Shown here: one piece after another, positions 53,796 through 63,864 of the stretch
How positions within the stretch are numbered: position 1 is the stretch's first letter
Layout of the letters: every line of letters starts with the position of its first letter
NCBI RefSeq assembly: GCF_024529955.1
Contig: NZ_AP024854.1
Location: forward strand, 1,364,001-1,428,000
DNA: 64,000 nucleotides
Direction of reading: 5' to 3'
Source: Photobacterium toruni
Lineage (GTDB): Bacteria > Pseudomonadota > Gammaproteobacteria > Enterobacterales > Vibrionaceae
Translations under genes and position numbers: made by a program
Notes under the pieces: generated by a model
Databases searched by the model: none
Told to the model about the DNA's origin: nothing
Seen by the model: only the letters and a program-made list of their open reading frames with translations

Positions 53796-55040
53796 TTAGT
53801 ACATGGTGTGGTTAAACATTTCAATCGTGACTAATTCACCTGCTTCAACACGACCACGATCTTGCTCTAGTACGACAAAACAGTTGGCATGGTGCATTGA
53901 ACTAAATGCGCCAGAGCCTTGGTTGCCTGTCGTTGTTACTTCAAATTGCCCATTATTAATGCTGTAAATCCCGCGTTGGAAGTCAGTACGTCCTGGGCGC
54001 TTTTTAAACATTGATGTTGCTTTAGCTTGCAAACGAACAGGTGGTTGGTATTGGCTATGACCCGCTAGTTTTGCCAGCATTGGTTGTACTAATTGATATA
54101 AGGTCAGCATTGCAGATACTGGGTTGCCAGGAAGACCACAGAACCATGCATTGTTAATTGTACCAAACGCAAATGGTTTACCCGGTTTCATGGCAATTTT
54201 CCAAAAACCGATTTGACCTTCTTGATCTAAAATGTCTTTGGTGTAATCGGCTTCACCGACACTCACACCGCCAGATGTAATTACCACATCAGCATCTGTT
54301 GATGCGGTTACAAAGGCTTGGCGTAGTTTTTCTGGACAATCGGGAATAATACCAAGATCTAACACATCACAGCCAAATTTTTCTAATAACGCTTTGATGC
54401 CATAACGGTTGCTATCGTAAATCTGACCTGCTGCTAATGCTTCACCGACAGGGCGCAATTCATCACCTGTAGAGAAAAAGGCGACTTTAGGACGACGATA
54501 TACCGTAAAAGAAGCAATACCTAATGACGCGAGCAGTGGCATTTCACGTGCAGTTAAGCGCGTACCTTTCACTAAAACTGTTTCACCCAAATGAACATCA
54601 TCACCAATCGGACGAATGTTGTCGTTTGCTTTTGGCTTGATTGTAAATTGAATGCTATCGCCATTTACATGGGTCTCTTCTTGCATGATAACAACATCAG
54701 TGCCTGCTGGAATTTCAGCACCTGTCATAATGCGGACACATTGACCTGCTTCACAAGTGCCAGTAAATGGGATCCCTGCAAATGACTTACCAATCATGGT
54801 TAAAGTATCAGTATGCTCAAGATCCGCGGCACGAAGGGCATAGCCATCCATTGCTGAGTTAGCAAAAGGCGGTACATTGATTGGCGATAGAATATCTTCA
54901 GCAAGCACCATACCCATAGCATCAGTTAATGCTACAGTGGTGATTGTCGTTAGTGGTGAAACTTGAGTTAGAATATTATTTAACGCAGTTTCAACAGTCA
55001 TTAAACCTGGTACGTCGCAGCATCCCATAATCGTGTCCAT
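53796..55040 (-). CDS. moeA: Molybdopterin molybdenumtransferase MoeA
   Basis: A 414-residue enzyme that inserts molybdate into adenylylated molybdopterin. Motifs: SPINVPPFANSAMDGYALRAAD, GQCVRIMTGAEIPAGTDVVIMQEE, RPKVAFFSTGDEL, VVITSGGVSVGEADYTKD, KPGKPFAFGTI and WFCGLPGNPVSAMLT. The family normally begins shortly before LMTVETAL, so the starts at 55040 and 55028 are both possible; the latter would follow a GGA. Transcribed divergently from folE. Confidence 0.93.
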   Translation of the reverse strand: MDTIMGCCDVPGLMTVETALNNILTQVSPLTTITTVALTDAMGMVLAEDILSPINVPPFANSAMDGYALRAADLEHTDTLTMIGKSFAGIPFTGTCEAGQCVRIMTGAEIPAGTDVVIMQEETHVNGDSIQFTIKPKANDNIRPIGDDVHLGETVLVKGTRLTAREMPLLASLGIASFTVYRRPKVAFFSTGDELRPVGEALAAGQIYDSNRYGIKALLEKFGCDVLDLGIIPDCPEKLRQAFVTASTDADVVITSGGVSVGEADYTKDILDQEGQIGFWKIAMKPGKPFAFGTINNAWFCGLPGNPVSAMLTLYQLVQPMLAKLAGHSQYQPPVRLQAKATSMFKKRPGRTDFQRGIYSINNGQFEVTTTGNQGSGAFSSMHHANCFVVLEQDRGRVEAGELVTIEMFNHTMY

Positions 55041-55338
55041 TTTATTTATTCGTGATAATGAAAGTGAGCAGGTCTGAAAAATTCTCAGTTTGAGGTTGTA
55101 TGTTTTACTCTGTTTCTTACTAAGTATTGTTCAGATTGCTAGTTTATGAGTAGTTTACCCTTTATTGACTACCGCTGTAAGGGATTGAATATACTAAAAT
55201 ACGCTTGAAGTAGGTATTCGTAGGTAATTTGGTGGTGAAATTATTCTCATTTGGAGGTATTCTGCTAAGGATTTTAGCGCTGGCAAGGTCAGAAGGGTAT
55301 GTCTTTTTTATTCTACCTAGGTCAGCTGGAGGAAAAGA

Positions 55339-55992
55339 ATGACAGCATTAAGTGTATCTGCAATACAAGTACGTGACGCCTTAGCCGCCCGTGATCTAGA
55401 AACCCCGATGACGGCTGATGTTGTAAGTCGAGATGAAAAAAAAGAAAAAATTGAATACCATATGCGCGAGATCCTATCACTCTTAGCGTTAGATCTTACG
55501 GATGATAGCTTGGTTGAAACTCCGCACCGTATTGCAAAAATGTATGTCGATGAGATTTTTTCAGGTTTGGATTACACCAATTTCCCTAAAATCACAGTGA
55601 TTGAAAATAAAATGAACTGTGATGAAATGGTGCGAGTAAAAGACATTACATTAACCAGTACTTGTGAACATCATTTAATTACTATTGATGGAAAAGCAAC
55701 CGTTGCTTATATTCCGCGAGGAAAAATTATCGGTTTATCAAAAATTAACCGTATTGTGCGTTTCTTTTCTCAGCGTCCACAAGTGCAAGAACGTTTAACA
55801 CAACAAATTTTAGTGGCATTACAAACGTTGCTTGAAAGTGAAGATGTTGCCGTCACCATTGATGCAACACACTACTGTGTAAAATCTCGTGGTGTAATGG
55901 ATGCAACCAGTGTAACGACAACAACAGCTCTAGGGGGGATTTTTAAACGTAATCCTGCCACACGCGCTGAATTTTTAAGTGGTATTCGTTAA
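55339..55992 (+). CDS. folE: GTP cyclohydrolase I
   Basis: A 217-residue enzyme that turns GTP into dihydroneopterin triphosphate, first step of folate synthesis. Motifs: [21 protein letters not shown], zinc ligands in [44 protein letters not shown], and [16 protein letters not shown] with the third zinc Cys. AGGAGGA-like signal (CTGGAGGAAA) before the ATG. Divergent from moeA across about 300 bases. Confidence 0.95.
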   Translation: MTALSVSAIQVRDALAARDLETPMTADVVSRDEKKEKIEYHMREILSLLALDLTDDSLVETPHRIAKMYVDEIFSGLDYTNFPKITVIENKMNCDEMVRVKDITLTSTCEHHLITIDGKATVAYIPRGKIIGLSKINRIVRFFSQRPQVQERLTQQILVALQTLLESEDVAVTIDATHYCVKSRGVMDATSVTTTTALGGIFKRNPATRAEFLSGIR

Positions 55993-56079
55993 ACATTATA
56001 TGTCTGTAACTGATTGTTATCTAAATGCTAGTCAATAAATGTTGACTGGCATTTTTTGTTTATATTCAAGAGGTAATAA

Positions 56080-57021
56080 ATGGATTTAATTAAGCTATCA
56101 CGCATTAGCATGAAACACCTTATTACCTTACATGTGATGTTAGATACCCTCAGTGTAACTGCATGTGCGCATCGATTATGTGTTAGTCCATCTTCTGTCA
56201 GTAAAACCCTCACTCAGCTTCGGGATACCTTAAATGATGAGCTGTTTTATCGTAATGGTAACCGTTTAGTATCAACACCATTGGCGCGTCGTTTAGGACC
56301 GACTGTGCATCAGATGATTAGCGATATGAATCAGATCATGACGCAAGAAGAGTTTGATGTCGCTCATTATGCCGGTAGTTTTTCATTGTCGATGCGGGAA
56401 AGTACTTTTGAATTAATTGCAACGCCATTATGTGAACAAGTGCTAAAGCTTGCGCCTAATATTCGATTGGATATTTGGTCTAAAGATAATATCGGTGTTA
56501 GTGGGCTAGCAAAGGGAGTGTTAGATTTCATTATTCTACCTCACGATCTTAGTCAACCACCGAATATTGATAGCAACTTAGTATGGGAAACACTCTTTAC
56601 CGATGAGATGGTGTGTTTAATGTCACATGAGCATCCATTAGCGACACAATCACTGACGATTGATGATTATTTGCATTATGATCACATTGGGATTGTTGAT
56701 AATGATCTTAGTGTGCCATTTTTTGAAATGCAGCTGATACAGCAATATAGAAAGCGAAAGGTAAAGGTTAGTGTGGCTGATTTTGGCGTTGCGGCGACAT
56801 TGTGTAAAAATACTGACTTATTATTTACTTGTTCAAAAAAATGGGCTGAAGTAGCTACTCAAGCACAATCATTAGTGATGAAAGAGTTACCCTTTAATTA
56901 TGGTCAAGTGGGTTATAGCTTAGTGTGGTATCAGCCAAGTATGAACGATCCTGCGTTACGGTGGTTATATCAACAGATTACGGCAATAGGGCAAACAATC
57001 GGTCAGCCTACATCGGTATAA
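56080..57021 (+). CDS. LysR-family transcriptional regulator
   Basis: A 313-residue regulator with an N-terminal winged HTH (HLITLHVMLDTLSVTACAHRL, then SPSSVSKTLTQLRD, about residues 13-60) and a C-terminal effector domain (about 95-300) with SLSMRESTFELIATPL and a VCLMSHEHPLA loop. The effector is unknown. AGAGGTAA precedes the ATG. It converges with yjjW; regulation of the yjjI-yjjW pair is a possibility, not shown. Confidence 0.87.
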   Translation: MDLIKLSRISMKHLITLHVMLDTLSVTACAHRLCVSPSSVSKTLTQLRDTLNDELFYRNGNRLVSTPLARRLGPTVHQMISDMNQIMTQEEFDVAHYAGSFSLSMRESTFELIATPLCEQVLKLAPNIRLDIWSKDNIGVSGLAKGVLDFIILPHDLSQPPNIDSNLVWETLFTDEMVCLMSHEHPLATQSLTIDDYLHYDHIGIVDNDLSVPFFEMQLIQQYRKRKVKVSVADFGVAATLCKNTDLLFTCSKKWAEVATQAQSLVMKELPFNYGQVGYSLVWYQPSMNDPALRWLYQQITAIGQTIGQPTSV

Positions 57022-57092
57022 TAAAAGCAGGGATATTGCAATAAAAGGCAGTGATGATCTTCAATCACCACTGGCGATAGTTTTAGGAACAA

Positions 57093-57965
57093 TTACACAT
57101 ATACACTGGGTAATACTAAGTTAGTAACACCACGTGCGGTCAGTAATGCTGCTAATGTTTCAATGTCATCTTGCCCACATGTATGCCAGTTTAATGACTC
57201 GCCTGTAACGCCATGATGTTGAAAAGCATTGATCTTAATGCGAGCACTATCATCTAACGTTATTAAATAAGCGGCGACAGCATCGATATATTGCTCATAA
57301 TCGGTGATTTCTGGAATCTGCAATAATCGTACTTCATATAATTTTTGATGCTGACTTAACCAATCAATACTGGCTAATACACGATCATTATCACGGCCAG
57401 TTAACCAGCGATGCGTGCTGTTATTCCACGCCTTTAAATCAATCATTGCGCCATCAAGATAGGGTAAGATCATTTGCCAACCAGTAATGCTTAAACTGCC
57501 ATTACTGTCGATCATACAGCTCAGATGTTGCAAAGTAGCATCGGATTTTATGGCTTTAAATAGCGCGATAATGTACGGTAATTGTAGCGTTGCCTCTCCT
57601 CCCGTTACTGTTATTCCATTAATAAATAATAAATTATCTCTGATTAAGGCTAAGGTATCAGCCACTGTTAACTGCTGTGTTTTCGGGGTTGATTGTTTAT
57701 TACATGCGCCTAAACAGGTATCACACTCAGTGCAGCTCGACATATTCCATGCCACAAACGATTTATTGTTTTGTGTCGTAAGTTGTAGTGATTGTGTGGG
57801 GCAGCTTGGTACGCAATCACCACATTGATTACACATATCAATTGTTTGCGGGTTATGGCAATTTTTGCAGCGGTAGTTACACCCCTGCAAAAACAGCACC
57901 ATACGATTGCCTGGACCATCAACACATGAGTAATTCAATATTTTGCTGACTGTGGCAGAAATCAT
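57093..57965 (-). CDS. yjjW: YjjW-type glycyl-radical-enzyme activase
   Basis: A 290-residue radical-SAM protein. The N-terminal CX3CX2C (CNYRCKNC, about residues 30-37) binds the SAM cluster and is preceded by SCVDGPGNRMVLFLQGC. A ferredoxin-like insert with two clusters follows (CNQCGDCVPSCP and CTECDTCLGACN, about 47-89), then TVTGGEATLQ and LIDLKAWNNSTHRWLTG. It should place the glycyl radical on YjjI, whose gene is directly upstream (14 bases). Both would work only without oxygen. Confidence 0.92.
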   Translation of the reverse strand: MISATVSKILNYSCVDGPGNRMVLFLQGCNYRCKNCHNPQTIDMCNQCGDCVPSCPTQSLQLTTQNNKSFVAWNMSSCTECDTCLGACNKQSTPKTQQLTVADTLALIRDNLLFINGITVTGGEATLQLPYIIALFKAIKSDATLQHLSCMIDSNGSLSITGWQMILPYLDGAMIDLKAWNNSTHRWLTGRDNDRVLASIDWLSQHQKLYEVRLLQIPEITDYEQYIDAVAAYLITLDDSARIKINAFQHHGVTGESLNWHTCGQDDIETLAALLTARGVTNLVLPSVYV

Positions 57966-57979
57966 ATTATGGTTATCTT

Positions 57980-59512
57980 TTATTTAGCTAAATAAACAGG
58001 TGACATTTCACGACTAATAACTCGAGGTTGACGCTCTAGAATACGTGTATTTTCAGACGCTTCTGTACCTAACCATGTTGTATTCGTACGTGAACCTTGC
58101 TCTTTAAATTTTGAAATATCAGACAACTTAACCATATAACCTGTTATACGAATAAGATCATTGCTGGCAACGTTTGCAGTGAACTCACGAAAACCGAGTG
58201 CCAGTGCACCTTTACATAATTGCATTAATGCGAGTGGGTTATTCTTAATCGTTTCTTCGATGGTTAAAATCTCACTGATACCTGAGGTGTAGTATTTATG
58301 GTGTGCCGCTAATGCTTTAATGTGGACCACTGGATCAGGTTCTGTGCCGTAAGGAATACGAATGCCCGGTGTAACTTCATGGTCACAACTAATACCGCCT
58401 TGAGAATGCAATAATGCACGATCGGCTAAGCCATATGTCACTGGTGTTGTTGTTACAATGTCACTTAATGTTTCACTTATTTTCAGTGCGATAGCGTTAG
58501 CATCTTCATCGTGACCATATTTTGCCGCTGAGCCTGATTTTTTCATCAGAATATTAACCGCTTCAGCCATTCCGAAAATACCAAACATCGGCGCAAAGCG
58601 ATTTTCATCGATTAACCCCTCAGTGGTTAAGAAACCGCTAAAGAAATTTGATTCTTTATGTAAGAAAGCTGAACGGGCTTCGATCAGTTCAAACATCAGT
58701 GAACTATAATATGGCAGAGTTGTTGTTAGAAATTCTTCAATGTTATTACTGCGTAATGCGACTTCTTTTAAGTTCATTCGAACTAACGTATTTGCGCCAC
58801 CCGCAAGAGGAAGAGAGTTATAGCAACTTACGATACCAAAACCAGGTGCACCAAATGTATCTGCGAACATTGGATAGTTAGCAATGTGTGGTTTGCTACA
58901 CTCACAAATATTATCACACGCTTGCTGTAATAAGCTTTCTGGTGTGATTTGAGGGTCGTACATAAAAGTTAAATTGGGTGCGACTTGTTTAAGCTCTGCA
59001 TCAATAGTTAAAATCATACGACAGACGATGTTATCTGTTGGACCAATATTGACGTGCATGAAAGCATCTGGCAGGGTGCGGTCAAGCATGATCCAGAAAT
59101 TTTTAAGCTTACGGTATAGAATATCTTCGCTTACATCTGCCACAAAGGGGAGTAGGATTTCGTCAAGCTGACCAAGATAAACAGGAATATTAGTGACTGA
59201 CGGTACGTGATGATAGATGATTGTCAGTAAGTTGATAGCTTCGTCTAAATTAGTTGCCGGATCCAGTTCTAAGTATTCTGAACCTTGCTGTAAAAACTTA
59301 GCGTAATCAGGAAGAACATAGCGAGGCTTGAAAGGGGCGTTACCTTCAAACATATCACAAATAATCCCCGCTTCTTTTGCTGATGAAACGTCAGTAGAAA
59401 TTGGCATATAGTCTACAAGTGCTTCTGCTTCTAATGACAGGAACAACGTTTTTTGTTTTGCACTTAGTGTTGCATCAGTAATGATATTTTTAATTTTAGT
59501 TGGTGATGTCAT
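57980..59512 (-). CDS. yjjI: YjjI-family glycine radical enzyme
   Basis: A 510-residue enzyme matching the E. coli YjjI (DUF3029) family. The radical site is the C-terminal RITGY (in LIRITGYMVKLSDI, about residues 455-468), and the likely thiyl Cys is in GIVSCYNSLPLAGGANTLVR (about 227-246). FAPMFGIFGMAEAVNILMKK and SGISCDHEV-like GGISCDHEVTPG also fit. Its reaction is not established. Cotranscribed with its activase gene yjjW. It is in an ordinary core setting, without the deo genes that flank it in E. coli. Confidence 0.92.
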   Translation of the reverse strand: MTSPTKIKNIITDATLSAKQKTLFLSLEAEALVDYMPISTDVSSAKEAGIICDMFEGNAPFKPRYVLPDYAKFLQQGSEYLELDPATNLDEAINLLTIIYHHVPSVTNIPVYLGQLDEILLPFVADVSEDILYRKLKNFWIMLDRTLPDAFMHVNIGPTDNIVCRMILTIDAELKQVAPNLTFMYDPQITPESLLQQACDNICECSKPHIANYPMFADTFGAPGFGIVSCYNSLPLAGGANTLVRMNLKEVALRSNNIEEFLTTTLPYYSSLMFELIEARSAFLHKESNFFSGFLTTEGLIDENRFAPMFGIFGMAEAVNILMKKSGSAAKYGHDEDANAIALKISETLSDIVTTTPVTYGLADRALLHSQGGISCDHEVTPGIRIPYGTEPDPVVHIKALAAHHKYYTSGISEILTIEETIKNNPLALMQLCKGALALGFREFTANVASNDLIRITGYMVKLSDISKFKEQGSRTNTTWLGTEASENTRILERQPRVISREMSPVYLAK

Positions 59513-60160
59513 TGCGCTGTTCTTCTTATATCCATAGATTTTATATGGCTAATTTAACGTACGTCTTATGTTTCCAGAAGTGAAAAAGAAAGAATAGTGC
59601 TTTTCTTAAATGGAAATCCATATAGTGAAATTATTAAGACTAAGCAAAAGGAAGAATTAAATTATTTTTATAAATATATTATGTCAAGCGGGTTAGGATG
59701 GCTGTTATATAACAATAGAAGAAAGTGGTGGTTGTTATTAAGTTAGTCATAATTTGTTCATAGATAAATAAATGCTGTATCGAAATAGCAACGATGAAGC
59801 TTAATTATTGAACTGACAAGCTATTAAAACATGAGATTTTTATTTTTTTCACATTGGAATTGAAATTTAATAAAATAATGTTTTTTTATGGAAGAATAAA
59901 GTGTAAAATTTTTAGTTTAATTAAATCAGTTGGTTGTTTTGTTTTTTTAGTCGAATGTTAAGATAAAAAATCATGATCTGGTATAATTAAATTTTAAATT
60001 TTCATTTTTTGAATTGTATCATCTGTCAAAATTTGTCTAAATACACCCAGTTAGTTTTTTTATGAACTATGGATTGCCGTCATTGCATATCAATAAGATA
60101 AGCTGTAATGCTAGGTATGGTATTTTTTGTTCTATTTTATAGGTAAGGATCGCTTTGACG
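59513..60160. other. Divergent intergenic region yjjI / L,D-transpeptidase 2
   Basis: About 640 AT-rich bases with promoters on both sides. I looked for an FNR-type TTGAT-N4-ATCAA site for the anaerobic yjjI gene and did not see one. No other element recognised. Confidence 0.5.
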
Positions 60161-61930
60161 ATGTTTAATCCTCAACGTGTAAGCAAGCTTTTAATGTTAT
60201 CACTCATGGTACCCGGTAGTGTTTTTGCTGCTGAGGTAACTCCTGCTATTCCACACAATGTTGCTGCTGTATCACAAAATAACAGTGTGCCCATTGTTGG
60301 TCCTAGTACGGTATTGCCTAAAATGCCTTCGACTACACGAAAAGCCCCGTTAACTACTGGCAGTGTTGATTGGTCTTCATTGAATAATATCAATTTGCAA
60401 AGCACAAAAATGTTATGCAGTGATACACCAAGTAACGTGTGTTTCACTAAACAAATTGAGCAAGCTTATGCGCAAAATAAATTTTATCCACTCTGGAATA
60501 CAGTCGCATTACGCAATGAGCTAACATTACAACTGCAAGTTATCGCTGATAGCAAAATGCTACCTGGTATTGCACAGCGTTTAGCTGAAATGAAGCAACT
60601 AGAACAAGAAGGCAATCTACGTGGCTATGATTTATTAGCAACAGATACTTACTATGTTTACCGTGCGTTTCAGAATTACATTGCTCAACATCGTAATGTA
60701 TTATTCTTATCTGAACCCGTTAAAATGACTCATAATATTATGTTGGACTATGCGAAAGGTGATGACGCATACCCAATGACACTGGCTAAATTAGCAATGT
60801 ATCGTCCTACATATGTTGATTTTGAGCCGACAATGAAGGTTATTCAGAAGTTTGAACATTTAGCGCCGCATCATTTAGTAGCATCAAATTTTAAAGGCGT
60901 ATATCGTCAAGGTGCTGTATTGCCAAAAGGACATGAAATTGTTCAGGTTCTCTATAATCTAGGTGATATGTCAGCGACAGATCGTGATACCTTATTAGCG
61001 CAGCCAACAATCACAAATACGGGCATTATGTTTAATAGCCTTAAGACCTTTCAAAAGCGTCACGGCCTAGGTGTTGATGGTATTGTTGGTCCTGGTACTG
61101 TTAAACAGTTGGTAATGCCTTATAGTGATATTGCTCGTGTTCTTGCATTGAATACGTTACGTTTATCAGCTTTAAATCGTCATAATGATACTCGTGCGCA
61201 TATCTGGGTAAATATTCCGAACTATAAGTTAGAAGTGTTCGATAACGGTAAAAAAGTCTTTGAGTCTAAAGTTATCGTTGGTCGTGATACTCGACCAACA
61301 AACTTATTCTCATCGGCTATCACAACGATGGTTGTTAATCCATATTGGAATGTACCGATTACAATTAAACAGCATGATGTGATTCCGAAAGTGAAGATAT
61401 CACGTGATTATTTGAAAGCGCATAATATGCAAATTCTAAACAGCTGGCGTGATCGTACTGTTATTCCACCAAGCAGCATTGATTGGGCAACAGTAAATCC
61501 TAAAACATTCCCTCATGAATTCCAGCAAGGTCCTGGTCCTCATAACTCATTGGGTAATGTGAAATTTCTAATGCCAAATGACTATGCTATTTTCTTACAT
61601 GATACGCCTGCTCATGGTTTATTTAGCCGTAATAAGCGTGATTTAAGTTCTGGTTGTGTACGTGTTGAACGTGCTGATGATTTAGCAAATTATGTTATTG
61701 ATTATCAAGATCGTAGTAGTATTGCACCATTCAAAACAATGCTAGATACCAAGCAACACAAAGTTGTGAGCTTATCTAAGCGTATTGATGTTGATTTCGT
61801 GTATCTAACCGCGTGGGTTGATCAAGACGGTCATCTACAAATGCGTAGTGATATTTATGGCTATGACTCACCACAAGCTAAGCCGATTAAAGCAAAATTC
61901 ATTACCATGAAAGATTTTGTTAAACGTTAA
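60161..61930 (+). CDS. YcbB/LdtD-type L,D-transpeptidase (paralogue 2)
   Basis: About 589 residues. The ATG at 60161 has AAGGA 11 bases upstream; a TTG at 60155 with 5-base spacing is an alternative start adding two residues. A signal peptide (about residues 1-24, VPGSVFAAE) is followed by a Pro/Thr/Val-rich linker and the YcbB scaffold. The PG_binding_1 domain has TNTGIMFNSLKTFQKRHGLG and DGIVGPG. The YkuD domain has LHDTPAHGLFSRNKRDLSSGCVRV with catalytic Cys. It forms 3-3 crosslinks in peptidoglycan. Compared with paralogue 1 it retains the usual HDTP and LFSRNKRDLSSGC wording, so it looks like the typical copy. Confidence 0.92.
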   Translation: MFNPQRVSKLLMLSLMVPGSVFAAEVTPAIPHNVAAVSQNNSVPIVGPSTVLPKMPSTTRKAPLTTGSVDWSSLNNINLQSTKMLCSDTPSNVCFTKQIEQAYAQNKFYPLWNTVALRNELTLQLQVIADSKMLPGIAQRLAEMKQLEQEGNLRGYDLLATDTYYVYRAFQNYIAQHRNVLFLSEPVKMTHNIMLDYAKGDDAYPMTLAKLAMYRPTYVDFEPTMKVIQKFEHLAPHHLVASNFKGVYRQGAVLPKGHEIVQVLYNLGDMSATDRDTLLAQPTITNTGIMFNSLKTFQKRHGLGVDGIVGPGTVKQLVMPYSDIARVLALNTLRLSALNRHNDTRAHIWVNIPNYKLEVFDNGKKVFESKVIVGRDTRPTNLFSSAITTMVVNPYWNVPITIKQHDVIPKVKISRDYLKAHNMQILNSWRDRTVIPPSSIDWATVNPKTFPHEFQQGPGPHNSLGNVKFLMPNDYAIFLHDTPAHGLFSRNKRDLSSGCVRVERADDLANYVIDYQDRSSIAPFKTMLDTKQHKVVSLSKRIDVDFVYLTAWVDQDGHLQMRSDIYGYDSPQAKPIKAKFITMKDFVKR

Positions 61931-61957
61931 ACTATTACGGACTGCATAATATTTATG

Positions 61958-61987
61958 AAAGCCAGCATTTAGATGCTGGCTTTTTTA
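61958..61987 (+). terminator. L,D-transpeptidase 2 terminator
   Basis: An 8-bp GC-rich stem (GCCAGCAT / ATGCTGGC) with a 4-base loop, extended by A-T pairs and followed by a T tract. Confidence 0.92.
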
Positions 61988-62080
61988 TGTGCGTAATTTG
62001 ATAACTCAGGGTAGAATTTAGTTATTATTTTAAAAACAATATAGTTAGGATGTCGTACTGTGCGACATAATGGGAACGTA

Positions 62081-62812
62081 ATGTTAAAAGCTATTTTTTT
62101 AGATATGGATGAAACATTATGTGCAACATCAGTTGCAGATAAACAAGCATTGGCGACGTTAAAACACTATGTTCAATCGCAGTTCCCAACTGTGGATGCA
62201 GATATTTTTTGTCAACGCTATATTGCTGGAATTTATAAACAGCTAAATGATGAATTTCCACAATTAGTGATGCTATTAGATAATGAGCTATTGTTTCGTC
62301 AAACGTTAGTACAAACACTATTTTCTCAGCAGCAATTGACTATTTCCTTTGAGCAAGCTGCTGCTATTCAAGCGTCATTTGATGATGGTCGTATGGCTGG
62401 GTTTGATTTTTTCCCTGAAGTTAAAACGATGCTGGCCACATTGCGTCAATATTATAAGCTGGTGGTGATAACCAATGGACCTGTTTTCTCACAGCACCCT
62501 AAACTTATCGCAACGGCGATGGCTGAACATGTTGATTATATCATTGTGGGTGGGGAGGAACCGGCAGAAAAACCGGCATTAAGTATTTTCAAAAAAGCAT
62601 TAGAATTAGTGGAGTGCCAACCAAATGAAGTGCTGCATATGGGGGATTCATTGGCAGCCGATATTGCCGGTGCGAATGGTGCTGGTATTGTGAGTGTGTG
62701 GGTGGATACTGGAAAGGAGAGTGACCATGAGAAACTTTCGCAGTTCCCACCTACGTATATTGTGACAGAGCCTCGGCAACTATTGGACGTGATTACACAA
62801 CATTTTGCTTAG
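62081..62812 (+). CDS. HAD-family phosphatase
   Basis: About 243 residues from the ATG at 62081, which has GGGA 9 bases upstream; a GTG at 62060 is less likely. HAD motif I FLDMDETL (residues 5-12), motif II VITNG, motif III Lys in AEKPALSIFKKALEL, motif IV MGDSLAADIAGANGAG. The alpha-helical cap between motifs I and II matches subfamily IA, resembling YjjG/N-acylneuraminate-9-phosphatase. It hydrolyses a small phosphate ester; substrate is not known. Converges on the TerC-like gene. Confidence 0.88.
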   Translation: MLKAIFLDMDETLCATSVADKQALATLKHYVQSQFPTVDADIFCQRYIAGIYKQLNDEFPQLVMLLDNELLFRQTLVQTLFSQQQLTISFEQAAAIQASFDDGRMAGFDFFPEVKTMLATLRQYYKLVVITNGPVFSQHPKLIATAMAEHVDYIIVGGEEPAEKPALSIFKKALELVECQPNEVLHMGDSLAADIAGANGAGIVSVWVDTGKESDHEKLSQFPPTYIVTEPRQLLDVITQHFA

Positions 62813-62842
62813 AGAATAACCAACGATTATAGCGTGAAGAAT

Positions 62843-62887
62843 AAAAATGCCACTAGATATCTATTTTAGTTAGCAGTGGCATTTTTT
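62843..62887. terminator. Bidirectional terminator
   Basis: A 12-bp perfect stem (AAAAATGCCACT / AGTGGCATTTTT) between the convergent HAD and TerC-like genes. Confidence 0.88.
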
Positions 62888-62910
62888 ATTTTATTAACGA
62901 TTAGCCATTA

Positions 62911-63864
62911 TTATTGTTTTACAGATTCCATATTACGTGTTTTCCATAATGACGCACTGATAGCGATCGTGATAGAAAGTATAATGACACCAAGCGAAAT
63001 AACTGTTGGAATCGCATAAGGTGAACCAACAAGTAACATTTTGATACCAATGAAGCTGAGAATAAAGGCTAAAGCGACACGAAGATAGCAGAAACGAGTG
63101 AGCATACCTTCTAAAACGAAATACAATGAACGTAAACCAAGTAGGGCAAATACGTTAGCGGTAAAGACTAAGAATGCTTCTTGAGTAACAGCAAAAATAG
63201 CTGGGATGGAATCAAGTGCAAACATTACATCAGTTAGGGCAATAACAGCGACTACAACTAATAATGGTGTAGCTAGCCAGCCTTTATCATCTTTAACAAA
63301 CATTTTATGATCATGATAGTCGTCAGAAACTCTAAATAATCGTTTTACAAGACGTACCGGTGCTGAATTTGAAAAGTCTTCTTGCTCTTCTTCGCCTTCA
63401 CGCCAAAGTTTAAAACCAGTGTAAAGTAGGAAAACAGCAAAAATATATAGAATCCAGTGATAATCAGCTAATAGTTTTGCGCCAACACCAATTAGACCTG
63501 CACGTAAGAAAAGAGCGCCAACAATACCAAGCATTAGGATACGAGGACGTAAACGCTCTGGTACTGCAAATTGACCAAAAATTAAGGCGAAGACAAATAG
63601 GTTATCGACACTTAGAGATTTTTCTAATAAGTAGCCAGTAATAAATGATGTTGCTGCTTGTTTATTTGTATATGTACTTTCTGGTGCCATTTGGGGCCAA
63701 TATAGATAAATAAAGCCCATAAAAATAAAGGCTAAAAATACCCAAAAAACACTCCAAAGTGCTGCTGTTTTAATTGATATCTTACCGCCACGTGTTTGGT
63801 ACAAATCCAATGCAAGCATTAATACTGTTAATACAGCAAACCCTTCATAACTAAAAATACTCAT
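62911..63864 (-). CDS. TerC/Alx-family membrane protein
   Basis: A 317-residue inner-membrane protein with about nine TM helices. Family hallmarks: LTGYLLEKSLSVDNLFVFALIF-type FITGYLLEKSLSVDNLFVFA (about residues 88-107), FLLYTGFKLWREGEEEQ, and VVVAVIALTDVMFALDSIPAIFAVTQ with paired acidic residues for metal transport. It closely follows E. coli Alx, associated with manganese export and alkaline stress. AAAGAGAG before the ATG. In E. coli alx carries a Mn-responsive leader; the 135 bases visible upstream here show no clear yybP-ykoY riboswitch. Confidence 0.9.
   Translation of the reverse strand: MSIFSYEGFAVLTVLMLALDLYQTRGGKISIKTAALWSVFWVFLAFIFMGFIYLYWPQMAPESTYTNKQAATSFITGYLLEKSLSVDNLFVFALIFGQFAVPERLRPRILMLGIVGALFLRAGLIGVGAKLLADYHWILYIFAVFLLYTGFKLWREGEEEQEDFSNSAPVRLVKRLFRVSDDYHDHKMFVKDDKGWLATPLLVVVAVIALTDVMFALDSIPAIFAVTQEAFLVFTANVFALLGLRSLYFVLEGMLTRFCYLRVALAFILSFIGIKMLLVGSPYAIPTVISLGVIILSITIAISASLWKTRNMESVKQ

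Noticed and set aside
55041..55338. Possible Moco riboswitch before moeA
   Set aside because: No recognisable multi-stem structure; such elements usually precede moa rather than moeA genes.
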